Positions 15,505 to 23,515 of a DNA stretch of 28,202 nucleotides are shown one piece after another. The position numbers and the translations under genes are program-made. Under the pieces are notes generated by a model, which saw only the letters and a list, made by a program, of their open reading frames with translations, was not told the DNA's origin and did no database searches. Source of the DNA: an uncultured Veillonella sp. (GTDB lineage: Bacteria > Bacillota > Negativicutes > Veillonellales > Veillonellaceae); contig NZ_CAKQFJ010000023.1 in assembly GCF_934230905.1 (NCBI RefSeq), positions 1 to 28,202 of the forward strand, written 5' to 3'. Positions within the stretch are counted from its first letter, which is position 1; each line of letters starts with the position of its first letter.

Positions 15505-16272
15505 ATGCCTCATAAGAGTGATGTTCAAGTGGCCTTGATCAGTGGGGGCACATCAGGTATTGGATTTGCCACAGCTAAGTTGTTATTGCAAGATGGTTGG
15601 TGTGTTGTCATTAATGGTCGCAATGAACAAGAGGGACAAAAGGCGAAGATGAAATTACGCCGTTATTCATCAAAGGTGCATTATGTTAAGGGAGATGTAT
15701 CCATTGTTAGTGAGTGTCAGCATATTGTAAAAGAAACTGTTAATTATTTTGGTAGTATTTCAGCCTTAGTAACAGCGGCTGGGTATTATGAGGAAGAATT
15801 ATTATCAGATGTATCTGAATCTGCCTTCGATGAAATGTTCGGTACAAATGTTAAAGGTACTGTATTTTTGTGCCAAGCTGCATTGCCATATTTACGTCAA
15901 GTGAAGGGGAGTATTGTTACTGTATCGAGTGATGCAGGTTTACAAGGAAATGTAGCGTGCTCTGTATATGGTGCCTCAAAAGGGGCCATCGTAAGTTTTA
16001 CAAAATCATTGTCTTTAGAAATGGCGCCTCATGAGGTGCGCGTAAACTGTGTGTGCCCAGGTGATGTAGATACATCGCTAGTAGATAAGCAAATTGCTCA
16101 ATCCCATCAAGATGCGGAACAAGCAAAAGAAGAAATGGGGCAACATTATCCATTGGGACGCATTGCTAAACCGCATGAGATTGGTGAAGTCATTGCCTTT
16201 TTAATTAGCTCAAAGGCGTCGTTTGTTACGGGAGCTGCTTGGACTATTGATGGTGGCCTTACTAGTTGGTAG
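15505..16272 (+). CDS. Short-chain dehydrogenase/reductase (FabG-like)
   Basis: Classical NAD(P)-dependent SDR of 255 residues. The nucleotide-binding GGTSGIG is at 14-20, with an Asn-Gly-Arg after strand 2 that suggests NADP. TAAG near 90-93 replaces the usual NAAG, the structural Asn115 is present, and the catalytic Ser142, Tyr155 and Lys159 (YGASK) are intact. The CPGDVDT segment and the C-terminal GAAWTIDGG are typical. The annotated frame could begin at a GTG at 15499, but that lies one base from AGGAGG; ATG at 15505 has the proper 7-base spacing. It is linked to the TSUP gene and not to fatty-acid genes, so it is probably not the housekeeping FabG. Substrate unknown. No convincing terminator follows. 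Confidence 0.87.
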   Translation: MPHKSDVQVALISGGTSGIGFATAKLLLQDGWCVVINGRNEQEGQKAKMKLRRYSSKVHYVKGDVSIVSECQHIVKETVNYFGSISALVTAAGYYEEELLSDVSESAFDEMFGTNVKGTVFLCQAALPYLRQVKGSIVTVSSDAGLQGNVACSVYGASKGAIVSFTKSLSLEMAPHEVRVNCVCPGDVDTSLVDKQIAQSHQDAEQAKEEMGQHYPLGRIAKPHEIGEVIAFLISSKASFVTGAAWTIDGGLTSW

Positions 16273-16343
16273 TGGATAGAACATTATCTATTACTAATAA
16301 GCATAATACACCCGTTTATATAGGGTAAAATATATATTATTCA

Positions 16344-16372
16344 TTTCAATTCTACATTGAGAATGGTATAAT
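16344..16372 (+). promoter_or_regulatory. Extended -10 promoter of the hendecad-repeat gene
   Basis: TATAAT (16367-16372) is preceded by TGG (extended -10) and, 17 bases further, by TTTCAA (16344-16349). Initiation near 16379 leaves a leader of about 50 bases. Confidence 0.55.
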
Positions 16373-16431
16373 AATACTAATGAACGATACATACATTCAC
16401 AAGTGGAATCCGGAGAAAAAGGAGAACGATT

Positions 16432-17295
16432 ATGGCAGAATATAATGGCGTTAGAGTTGAGCCGCTTAGCGATGGTGGTCAAGATTTAAATTATCAAGTG
16501 GAACAGTTTATTTTCTGGGGCGCTGGTCGTGCTGCCGTATTGGCTTTATCCCCTAAATTTAGCAATGTTGCACTATGCACTAATGCAACATACATGGTGA
16601 CTCGTATTGCCCACTTATATGATGTTGAATTACAAACAGGTGCTATTGTAGGTTTAGTAGGTGGCTTGAGCACTGCCGTGGCTACTGCTGCGATTTCTTT
16701 GTTAGTACCTTTGAAAGCAGTACGTGTACCTGTAGCGGTTGGTTTAACATATGCTATTGGTAAAGTGGCTCACATTTGGATTGAAGATGGTATGCCATCT
16801 GATATTGAACGTTATAAACCTATGATTGCAGAATTTTATGAAAATGGTAAAGCCATTGCTAGCGAAATTGTTCGTGATGCAGCAGCAAGTATTCCTTTTA
16901 CTCAATGTCAACGCGATGTATGGGCAGGTATTGCTAATGAAACAGGTCTTGCAAAAGAACAATTAGAACAAGTGTATGCTGATAAAGTAGCTCCTGCCAT
17001 TGATAAATGGAACACAGAAACAAAGTACCAGTTGCATGATAATGCAGCAGAAGCAGTAGCAAAGGTAACTGATGCAGCAAAAGAAAAAATTGATGTGGCA
17101 AAAGAAACATTGGATACTGCAAAAGAATTAGCTAAGGGTGGGGTAGAAATAGCAAAAGCAACAACTCAAGTGGCTGTTGAAAATGCAAAAACTACTGCAG
17201 CTCAAGCAGTTGGAAATGCAAAAGATACAGCGTTTCAAGCAGTTGAAACAGTTAAAGAAACAACAAAAACTACAATTAATGGTTTCCGTAAATAG
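16432..17295 (+). CDS. Membrane-associated protein with DUF697-like core and hendecad (LEA-like) tail
   Basis: A 287-residue protein of unassigned function. The N-terminal two thirds contains two hydrophobic Gly/Ala-rich stretches (about residues 68-92 and 97-117). The preceding YMVTRIAHLYDVEL resembles the DUF697 pattern in bacterial membrane proteins; this is a weak match by eye. From about residue 204 to the end the sequence is low-complexity Ala/Lys/Thr/Glu. The last 44 residues form four 11-residue repeats starting AKATTQVAVEN, AKTTAAQAVGN, AKDTAFQAVET and VKETTKTTING, preceded by 7-residue AK spacings. Such hendecads form long amphipathic helices as in LEA or apolipoprotein-like proteins and often bind membranes. 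The ATG follows AAAAAGGAGAA. The YkvA-family gene follows 14 bases later. Confidence 0.8.
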   Translation: MAEYNGVRVEPLSDGGQDLNYQVEQFIFWGAGRAAVLALSPKFSNVALCTNATYMVTRIAHLYDVELQTGAIVGLVGGLSTAVATAAISLLVPLKAVRVPVAVGLTYAIGKVAHIWIEDGMPSDIERYKPMIAEFYENGKAIASEIVRDAAASIPFTQCQRDVWAGIANETGLAKEQLEQVYADKVAPAIDKWNTETKYQLHDNAAEAVAKVTDAAKEKIDVAKETLDTAKELAKGGVEIAKATTQVAVENAKTTAAQAVGNAKDTAFQAVETVKETTKTTINGFRK

Positions 17296-17309
17296 TTAGA
17301 AGGATTAGT

Positions 17310-17648
17310 ATGAATCCATTAAAGATTATTAAATATGGCAAGTATTTTAGCGAGTCACGCTTTTTAGCGTTTGCTACTCGATATGGTAAAAAACTTGCCT
17401 TTGTACAAAAAGCAGTGGTGTTATTCTTGTGTTTGCGAGATCAAGATACACCCACATATGTAAAGGCTATTTTAGCCGGCGCCTTAGGGTATCTTATCCT
17501 ACCAATTGATATTATTCCTGATACGATTGCAGGCCTTGGCTGGGTAGATGATGTAGCTGTCCTTGGTGTTGCTTTTAAAATTGCCAATCGCTATATTAAA
17601 ACATCCCACGAAGAACAAGCGAAAAAGTTATTCCCTTTTGGCAATTAA
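17310..17648 (+). CDS. YkvA-family (DUF1232) membrane protein
   Basis: A 112-residue protein with the DUF1232 signature ALGYLILPIDIIPDTIAGLGWVDDVAVL around residues 56-84, which forms a hydrophobic hairpin bearing conserved acidic residues. The family function is unknown; members are common in Firmicutes and Proteobacteria. The start is supported by AAGGA at 5 bases. It is cotranscribed with the hendecad-repeat protein, suggesting the two act together at the membrane. A long terminator hairpin follows at once. Confidence 0.87.
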   Translation: MNPLKIIKYGKYFSESRFLAFATRYGKKLAFVQKAVVLFLCLRDQDTPTYVKAILAGALGYLILPIDIIPDTIAGLGWVDDVAVLGVAFKIANRYIKTSHEEQAKKLFPFGN

Positions 17649-17659
17649 CAAGTACATAA

Positions 17660-17704
17660 AAAGGCAGTTTAATCATTGTTATTGATTGGACTGCCTTTGT
17701 TTAT
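17660..17704 (+). terminator. Intrinsic terminator after the ykvA-like gene
   Basis: AAAGGCAGT (17660-17668) pairs with ACTGCCTTT (17690-17698). Two U-G pairs and AATCA/TGATT extend it to a 16-bp stem with a 7-base loop; TTTGTTTATTT follows and runs into the next -35 box. Confidence 0.88.
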
Positions 17705-17733
17705 TTGACACCCTTTGTTAATAGATATACAAT
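17705..17733 (+). promoter_or_regulatory. Promoter of the thioesterase-murI operon
   Basis: Perfect TTGACA (17705-17710), 17-base spacer, TACAAT (17728-17733), directly abutting the preceding terminator. It probably drives the four genes to 20205. Confidence 0.8.
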
Positions 17734-17765
17734 TGAATTTGTATTGTAATAAGAAGGATGAATAA

Positions 17766-18185
17766 ATGTATACAGCGACAATTAACGTCCGTTTCTATGA
17801 AACCGATATGATGGGGATTGCTCACCACAGTAATCATTTTCGGTGGTTTGAAATGGCGCGTATTGAATTTCTTCGTCATATCGGTGTGACCTTATGGGAT
17901 ATGATGAACGAAGATATAGTATTTCCAATCATGAATGTATCGTGTGAGTATAAGGAACCTGCTCGGTTTGATGATACGATTCATATAGAAACTTATTTAG
18001 TTAAAATGACCCGTGCTCAGATGGTATTTAAATACTGTATGCGACGTGCAAGTGATGGTGCTTTATTGGCGACGGGAGAGACTAAGAATGCTTTTATGTC
18101 TAAATCGTCTGGAAAAATCATACGATTAGAGGATCGCTTTTTTCAACCTATTGTAAGTGCTGTTGAGGAGATGCCTCATGACTAA
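17766..18185 (+). CDS. Hot-dog acyl-CoA thioesterase (YbgC/4-hydroxybenzoyl-CoA thioesterase type)
   Basis: A 139-residue single hot-dog-fold thioesterase that hydrolyses short- or medium-chain or aromatic acyl-CoA. The family signature VRFYETDMMGIAHHSNHFRWFEMAR lies at residues 8-32, with the catalytic Asp at position 14 and the central helix following it. The CEYKEPARFDD segment near residue 60 is also typical. AAGGA precedes the ATG at 7 bases. The 3' end overlaps murI by 8 bases. The substrate cannot be fixed from sequence; the pairing with murI is presumably transcriptional rather than metabolic. Confidence 0.88.
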   Translation: MYTATINVRFYETDMMGIAHHSNHFRWFEMARIEFLRHIGVTLWDMMNEDIVFPIMNVSCEYKEPARFDDTIHIETYLVKMTRAQMVFKYCMRRASDGALLATGETKNAFMSKSSGKIIRLEDRFFQPIVSAVEEMPHD

Positions 18186-18987
18186 TATAGATACACAACG
18201 ACTGCCTATCGGGGTTTTTGACTCAGGTGTGGGTGGTCTATCTGTTTTAAAAGTATTGCAGGAACAGTTTCCCAATGAAAATTTCATTTACATAGGGGAT
18301 AATGCGAATAATCCTGTTGGCAACCGACCTGCTGAAGAAATTACAGAGATTGCGTGTCGTATTGCGGAAACATTGCATCAAGTGCCTGTAAAGCTAATGG
18401 TTATTGCGTGTAATACTTTTACCGTAGTGGCCCTTGATGAGGTCCGTAGCCGCGTGAATGTACCAGTTATTGGTGTGTCTCAAGGCGTTAAGACAGCTAT
18501 TCGTGAAAGTAATAGTAATACTATTGGTATAATGGCAACGGTAGCTACTGTAAATAGTCATATTCATAAATATGTGGCTATGGATATTGATCATGAAGTC
18601 TTTGTTTGGGAACAACCTTGTCCGGAACTAGCAGGATTAATAGAACAAGGTCATTTATACGATGATGCTGTTCGTAATGCTGCTAAGGAATATTTAGCCC
18701 CTATGTTGGAGCGGGATATAGATGTAGTAGTATTGGGATGTACTCATTTTCCGTTCGTTAGTCCTGTCCTACAAGAGTTATCAGGTAGCCGTATTCGCTA
18801 TATTGATCCTGCTTATGAGACCAGTGATCTTGTAAAGCGTACATTGGATAGCAATCATTTACGTAATCCCTCTACAGAGCGAGGGCATAGTACCTTGTAT
18901 TTTACAAAGGATATTGTATTGGGGGCTGATTTGAGTGCCCAATTTTTAAATACGGATGATTTTTCAGTAGAGTTGATTACATTATAA
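18178..18987 (+). CDS. murI: Glutamate racemase (divergent MurI)
   Basis: Cytosolic cofactor-independent racemase converting L-glutamate to D-glutamate for peptidoglycan. The 269-residue product keeps both catalytic cysteines, Cys78 in ACNT and Cys188 in GCTHFP, and the N-terminal FDSGVGGLSVL with its catalytic Asp. Several usually conserved spots differ from what I recall of the family: DNANNPVG where DxARxPYG is normal, NTFTVVAL after the first cysteine where NTATAAAL or NTASAAAL is normal, and SQGVKTAI where EPAVKPA-like sequence is normal. ATG at 18178 follows GAGGAG at 7 bases inside the thioesterase gene. It may be a specialised paralog; a true housekeeping copy could lie elsewhere. The dat gene in this window provides a second route to D-glutamate. 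Confidence 0.85.
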   Translation: MTNIDTQRLPIGVFDSGVGGLSVLKVLQEQFPNENFIYIGDNANNPVGNRPAEEITEIACRIAETLHQVPVKLMVIACNTFTVVALDEVRSRVNVPVIGVSQGVKTAIRESNSNTIGIMATVATVNSHIHKYVAMDIDHEVFVWEQPCPELAGLIEQGHLYDDAVRNAAKEYLAPMLERDIDVVVLGCTHFPFVSPVLQELSGSRIRYIDPAYETSDLVKRTLDSNHLRNPSTERGHSTLYFTKDIVLGADLSAQFLNTDDFSVELITL

Positions 18988-18999
18988 AGGAGAATTCAT

Positions 19000-19539
19000 A
19001 TGTGGTTTTATGACATACTAAATGTGATAGTTGCCATCGCGGTTATCATAGCTGTTTTATATTTATTGTTCCGTTTATTTGTATTGAAACAAGGTAACGA
19101 ACGTGTCATTTTGTTACCAAAGCGAAAAACAAGTTTTCAATTGGCGGATATGAATATGAGTTCCATGACATTATTCTGTGATGTACCATTCGTAAACAAA
19201 GGTCGCCAACTTGGTACAATCATGGATTTATTTCCTCGTACATTGCTTCCAGAAGAACATTTTGATGGTGTGAAAGTCGATGCTTGGGCAATGGATATCG
19301 ATCGTCCACGTCACGATGGATATTTTGAATCCATTATTATTAAACCTCGCAAGGGTGGTACCGTACGAATTTATGTTACCTTAACTGGTAGAAATGGTAA
19401 CATTCGTGAAGATATTAAGGGTTTCCCATATATGGATATCGACATTTACTACCAAATTGTAGGTCGTACAGATTATCATATTGATAAACAACGTATTCGT
19501 TTGACTGCCGAAGAAGTTCAAGCAGCATTAGTACACTAA
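19000..19539 (+). CDS. Single-pass membrane protein of unknown function
   Basis: I do not recognise this 179-residue protein. It has one N-terminal hydrophobic segment (about residues 6-28) followed by a basic stretch and a soluble domain of about 140 residues rich in beta-forming sequence, without cysteine pairs or obvious catalytic motifs. The segment could be an anchor with either the soluble domain outside (uncleaved signal) or inside; the positive charges after it favour inside. AAAGGAG precedes the ATG. It is 12 bases after murI and 12 before the CofE-like gene, so it belongs to this operon, and its link to either is unknown. Confidence 0.75.
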   Translation: MWFYDILNVIVAIAVIIAVLYLLFRLFVLKQGNERVILLPKRKTSFQLADMNMSSMTLFCDVPFVNKGRQLGTIMDLFPRTLLPEEHFDGVKVDAWAMDIDRPRHDGYFESIIIKPRKGGTVRIYVTLTGRNGNIREDIKGFPYMDIDIYYQIVGRTDYHIDKQRIRLTAEEVQAALVH

Positions 19540-19551
19540 GGAGGCATAACA

Positions 19552-20205
19552 ATGGCAGAATTAGAATTAGTATGTGTTCCTACACGTATTCTTACAGATA
19601 ATGATGACATCGTTGATGCTATCGTTGAATTTGGTGGTCATAATATTGGACCTGAAGACATTGTATGCGTAGCAGAATCTGTTGTAGCTATTACACAAGG
19701 TCGTTTTACACGCCCAGAAGAACTTAATGTGTGCTGGCAAGCGCGCATGATTAATCGTTTTATTCATCCAGATGGTTCTATGGCGTCTATCTATGGTATG
19801 CAATCTGCCATGAATTTAGATGGTAAATGGAAGGTATTAGGTGCGTTTTTCTTAGGTGCTATTGCTAAAATTTTCCGTAAACCGGGTGTGTTCTACGCGA
19901 TTGCTCGTGCTGCATCGTTAACTGATGATGTAACAGGTACAATGCCTCCATTCGATAAACATATTGTATTTGGTCCAAAAGATCCAGATAAGGTGGCTGA
20001 AAAAATCGTTCAACGCACAGGTTGCTATGGCGCTGTTGTAGCGGATGTAAATGACTTGAAACGCTCTGCTATTCTCGGCACAAGCCGTGGTATTGATGCG
20101 AAGAAAATTGCTAAATTATTGATTGATAACCCATTTGGTAATGATAGCCAAATGACACCAATCGTTATCATTAAAAATTACGCTTCCGTTTCGGCAGCAA
20201 AATAA
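19552..20205 (+). CDS. CofE-like (F420-0:gamma-glutamyl ligase domain) protein
   Basis: A 217-residue protein of the CofE/FbiB ligase family, which in F420 producers adds glutamates to coenzyme F420-0 using GTP. Recognised by the N-terminal VPTRILTDNDD pattern, the AESVVAITQGR segment near residue 42, and the C-terminal DVNDLKRSAILGTSRGID segment. Negativicutes are not known F420 producers and no cof or fbi gene is nearby, so the protein is probably a gamma-glutamyl ligase for another acceptor. That reading is inference, though proximity to murI (D-glutamate) and to a HyuA-like oxoprolinase subunit is suggestive. AAGGAGG precedes the ATG at good spacing. Confidence 0.8.
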   Translation: MAELELVCVPTRILTDNDDIVDAIVEFGGHNIGPEDIVCVAESVVAITQGRFTRPEELNVCWQARMINRFIHPDGSMASIYGMQSAMNLDGKWKVLGAFFLGAIAKIFRKPGVFYAIARAASLTDDVTGTMPPFDKHIVFGPKDPDKVAEKIVQRTGCYGAVVADVNDLKRSAILGTSRGIDAKKIAKLLIDNPFGNDSQMTPIVIIKNYASVSAAK

Positions 20206-20221
20206 TATATTCTCGATATTT

Positions 20222-20283
20222 CCGGTGCAGAACTGGTAAGTCTAGAGATTAGTAATGAGAGACTGCTCCGGCGGTCTCTTTTA
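20222..20283 (+). terminator. Terminator with competing antiterminator-like hairpin
   Basis: A terminator hairpin (20258-20266 with 20271-20279, nine pairs including one U-G, UCCG tetraloop, then TTTTAT) lies between the CofE-like and HyuA-like genes. An upstream segment CCGGTGCAG (20222-20230) can pair with CTGCTCCGG (20263-20271) with only one mismatch; that pairing would take up the left arm and loop of the terminator. Together they form the layout of a transcription attenuator. Confidence 0.65.
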
Positions 20284-20301
20284 TGTTTATAGGAGGTCAG
20301 T

Positions 20302-21966
20302 ATGTTATTAGGTATAGATGTAGGCGGTACCTTTACTGATGCTGTTATTATAGATGATGGCACTATAGTTTCGTCAGCTAAAAGGCGGACTACAAAGGAC
20401 AATCTTATGAAGGGTATCACCGATGCATTAGGTGCGGTGATGACCGACATAGATCCAAAGGTAATTGAGCAAGTAACGTTGTCCACAACTGTTGTTACGA
20501 ATACAATTGTAGAGCATAAAGAGCAACCGGTAGATCTTTATGTTATAGCGGGGCCAGGACGTAATGTAGACGATATATTTCCTGTAAGACCTGTGTATCT
20601 TAAAGGCTATACGGACCATCGAGGGATTGTGGTAGAATCGACGAAATTAGAGGATGTTAATCATATAGCAGAGATGGTGAAATCTAGGAGTGGTACTGAT
20701 TTGGCGGCGGTATCTGCTAAATTTGGCGTCCGTAATCCTAAGGAAGAACTAGATATTGCACATGCTTTAGGTGATATGTATGATACGATTTCTACAGGCA
20801 GTGCGTTGAGTGGTAATCTTAATTTTCCACGTCGCACAATTAGTGCGTATTTTAATAGTGCTGTTGCTTCTGTATTCAAGGAATTTAAGAATGCCGTTTA
20901 TCATGCATTAGAAACCTATCACATTTCGGCACCAGTATATATTTTGAAAGCTGATGGTGGTTCGCTACCGATTGATACTGTGGAATCGACTCCAGTAGAA
21001 ACCGTATTTACAGGCCCTGCGGCAACAGTACTTGGATTGGAAGCCTTGCGTAGTGCTAAGGAAAGCCATACTATAGCTCTTGATATCGGTGGAACTACAA
21101 CGGATATTTCTTTGTGGAAACAGGGAAAGCCACTCATGACTAAAGAGGGGGTATCCATTCGAAACTATCCGAGTGCTGTACGCTCTTTTGCGGTAACCTC
21201 TGTTGGTATTGGCGGTGAATCGGTGGTGCGTTATGCACATGGAAATCTTACAGTTGGTCCTGAACGACTCGGCCCATCTGTGGCACTTGGTGGCATTATA
21301 CCTACACTAGGAGATGCCCTTATCGTACTTGGTAAGGCTCATTACGGTGATGAACAGAAGGCGTACGATGCCATCGCACGGATTGATACGACCGTTGATG
21401 CTCGAAATATGGCTCAGTGTATCGTAAATGAAGCAGTTCGTGTAGTACAACAAGGTATTGATACGGTAGTGGCAAAAGAAAATAAACGACCTATTTATGT
21501 AGTAGCTGATATAGTGCATCCAGACCCGTTTGTGCCCGCACAACTTGTCATTGTTGGTGGTACGGCATCAAGCTTAGGACCTATTATTGGTGATCAATTA
21601 GGCTTACCGGTTCATATACCAGTTGATGCAGCCGTGGCGAATGCTATTGGTGCTGGTGTGGCTAACCATACGATGGCGATTACGGTTCATGTAGATACAA
21701 AACGACGTACCATGGTAGTACCAGAATTAGGTATTCAGGATAGAAGTAGCAGTTTGCGTTCTGCTCAAGCGGTGGAAGAGGTGGCCTATCAATTATTGCG
21801 TGAGGCTGCTCAAGAACAAAAGATAGTCTCTCTAGATGAAAGGGCTAACATTGAAACCATTAGTGTAGAAGATTTTCCAGTAGTAGATGGATGGCAATCA
21901 ATGGAACGCATTATAACTGTGAAAGTGCAATTACAAGCGGGGGTGAGCAGTTATGTGGAATCATAA
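20302..21966 (+). CDS. Hydantoinase/oxoprolinase HyuA-like protein
   Basis: A 554-residue protein of the HyuA group (N-hydantoinase A / 5-oxoprolinase N-terminal half), ATP-dependent enzymes that open cyclic amides. It shows the ASKHA nucleotide-binding pattern twice: GIDVGGTFTDAV at residues 4-15 and ALDIGGTTTDISLW at 259-272. A Gly-rich segment, VGIGGES, lies further on. The length fits a stand-alone A subunit; the usual HyuB partner is absent from the window, so either it acts with a distant partner or it does another reaction. AGGAGG precedes the ATG. Its end overlaps the deacetylase-like gene by 14 bases, so the two are coupled. The leader contains the attenuator-like hairpins. Confidence 0.87.
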   Translation: MLLGIDVGGTFTDAVIIDDGTIVSSAKRRTTKDNLMKGITDALGAVMTDIDPKVIEQVTLSTTVVTNTIVEHKEQPVDLYVIAGPGRNVDDIFPVRPVYLKGYTDHRGIVVESTKLEDVNHIAEMVKSRSGTDLAAVSAKFGVRNPKEELDIAHALGDMYDTISTGSALSGNLNFPRRTISAYFNSAVASVFKEFKNAVYHALETYHISAPVYILKADGGSLPIDTVESTPVETVFTGPAATVLGLEALRSAKESHTIALDIGGTTTDISLWKQGKPLMTKEGVSIRNYPSAVRSFAVTSVGIGGESVVRYAHGNLTVGPERLGPSVALGGIIPTLGDALIVLGKAHYGDEQKAYDAIARIDTTVDARNMAQCIVNEAVRVVQQGIDTVVAKENKRPIYVVADIVHPDPFVPAQLVIVGGTASSLGPIIGDQLGLPVHIPVDAAVANAIGAGVANHTMAITVHVDTKRRTMVVPELGIQDRSSSLRSAQAVEEVAYQLLREAAQEQKIVSLDERANIETISVEDFPVVDGWQSMERIITVKVQLQAGVSSYVES

Positions 21967-23326
21967 GGACAGTTACCGTGTAAGACGTGGAATCGTGTCG
22001 GCTAGTACAATCGAACATCCTTCATTAGGTCTTGTATTTTTTCCTGCCTTTGATTGGAAAATTTCCGCTACCCATCCAGAACGGCAAGAGCGGTTACTCT
22101 ATACGCGTGATCAAATTGTAGAAGAAGGTTTACTCGATGTGCCTAATATTAGAGAGTATAATCCAATTGTAGCTGATTGGGATGTCATAGAACGAGTTCA
22201 TGTTGGGGCCCCTGATTTACAATCATGGGTGACCGATGCACATCGCGTGTCCGCAGGAGGAGCGATTGCTGCAGCTGATGCGGTGCTACGAGGAGAAGTG
22301 GATCGAGCCTTTGCTCTCGTTAGACCACCAGGACATCATGCGATGGCCATGGTTCATGGGATTCGGGGATTCTGTACCATTAATATCGAAGCCGTTATGA
22401 TACAACACATACGACAAACTTATGGTGTGAAACGCGTTGCAATTGTTGATACCGACGTACATCATGGGGATGGTTCACAAGATGTGTTCTATCATGATCC
22501 AGATACATTGTATATAAGCTTTCACCAAGATGGTCGTACCTTATATCCGGGAACTGGTTTTATGGATGAATTTGGTGGACCTCAAGCTATAGGCGCCAAT
22601 ATTGATATTCCATTGCCACCTGGCACGGGTGATGAAGGTTTATTAAAGGTAATGCGCGAACTCGTGTTACCGATACTGCATGAATTTAAACCGGATATTG
22701 TTATTAATTCAGCTGGACAGGATAATCACTTCTCTGATCCGTTAGCTAATATGAATGTTACAGCTAAGGGCTATGCAGAATTAGTTGATTTGTTACAGGC
22801 GGATATTGCAGTCCTTGAAGGTGGTTATTCGGTACAGGAAGCGTTGCCGTATGTGAATACAGGTATTATTCTATCGATGGCTGGTTTGGATTACAGTCGC
22901 GTTATTGAACCCAATTATACAGAGCAACATCAAACAGCTGATGTAACAAGATATATAGACAATCTCATCTTGAAATGGGAGAAACAATGGGCACAGCGTG
23001 ATGAAATTGCTCGTGATGAGTTACTGGGTCATACGGATAGATGGGTTCGAGACTATTCTGTATATTATGATGAGTCCGGAGTTCAAGAACAACGTCGTGA
23101 AACAGTACGTCTTTATGATAATAAGGTTGGTTGGCATAGTATTGAATCTTATGGTAATTATGGGCCGTATGCTAAACAAAGCGTATATGCTATGTTTATT
23201 CCGTGGCAAGCTGATGATGCTACGAGAAAAGATGCTTTTATAGAAGCACGACAAGCACAACAACGAGGTGGATTACAACGCTATGTTGTAGTGGATCCAT
23301 TGGGTGATGGACAAACGGAATTATAA
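21953..23326 (+). CDS. Histone-deacetylase-family (arginase-fold) amidohydrolase with C-terminal extension
   Basis: A 457-residue zinc amidohydrolase related to class II histone deacetylases and acetylpolyamine amidohydrolases; in bacteria it removes acyl groups from small amines or proteins. The deacetylase core occupies about residues 25-310: RPPGHHA (124-130), DTDVHHGDG (166-174) with zinc ligands Asp168 and His170, the third zinc ligand Asp257 in SAGQDNHFSDPL, and Tyr292 in EGGYS. Gln in place of the usual Phe before Asp257 changes the active-site wall. About 150 residues after the core, including a charged helix and a WHSIESYGNYGPYAKQ segment, match nothing I know. GGGGGTGAG precedes the ATG inside the HyuA-like gene. 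Joint function with the HyuA-like protein in amide or lactam breakdown is inference. Confidence 0.87.
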   Translation: MWNHKDSYRVRRGIVSASTIEHPSLGLVFFPAFDWKISATHPERQERLLYTRDQIVEEGLLDVPNIREYNPIVADWDVIERVHVGAPDLQSWVTDAHRVSAGGAIAAADAVLRGEVDRAFALVRPPGHHAMAMVHGIRGFCTINIEAVMIQHIRQTYGVKRVAIVDTDVHHGDGSQDVFYHDPDTLYISFHQDGRTLYPGTGFMDEFGGPQAIGANIDIPLPPGTGDEGLLKVMRELVLPILHEFKPDIVINSAGQDNHFSDPLANMNVTAKGYAELVDLLQADIAVLEGGYSVQEALPYVNTGIILSMAGLDYSRVIEPNYTEQHQTADVTRYIDNLILKWEKQWAQRDEIARDELLGHTDRWVRDYSVYYDESGVQEQRRETVRLYDNKVGWHSIESYGNYGPYAKQSVYAMFIPWQADDATRKDAFIEARQAQQRGGLQRYVVVDPLGDGQTEL

Positions 23327-23370
23327 GGTAATTAGTTGATGGTCTATTTTAAATTAGTACGGCCTATATA

Positions 23371-23440
23371 TCGAATATACTCGACATTTCGTGTTATAAT
23401 AAAATCAATTATGAAACGCCCCTTTATAAAAGGGGCGTTC
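23371..23440 (+). promoter_or_regulatory. Extended -10 promoter of rph with GC-rich leader hairpin
   Basis: TATAAT (23395-23400) with an upstream TGT (extended -10) and a weak -35 (TCGAAT, 23371-23376). The predicted transcript begins near 23407. Its first structure is an 11-bp hairpin, AACGCCCCTTT (23415-23425) with AAAGGGGCGTT (23429-23439). No T-run follows it, so it is a leader hairpin rather than a standard terminator of the preceding operon. Confidence 0.55.
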
Positions 23441-23515
23441 CTACTGTATTAATTTAGCTTATATATCGTGCTAAACGATAAAAATACATACTGTGATGAT
23501 AAGGGAGGCATTATG

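Noticed and set aside
16273..16431. Terminator after the SDR gene
   Set aside because: Only a bulged stem around the stop codon (TAGTGGATAGA with TCTATTACTA) and a 4-bp ACCC/GGGT pair are found, neither with a T-run.
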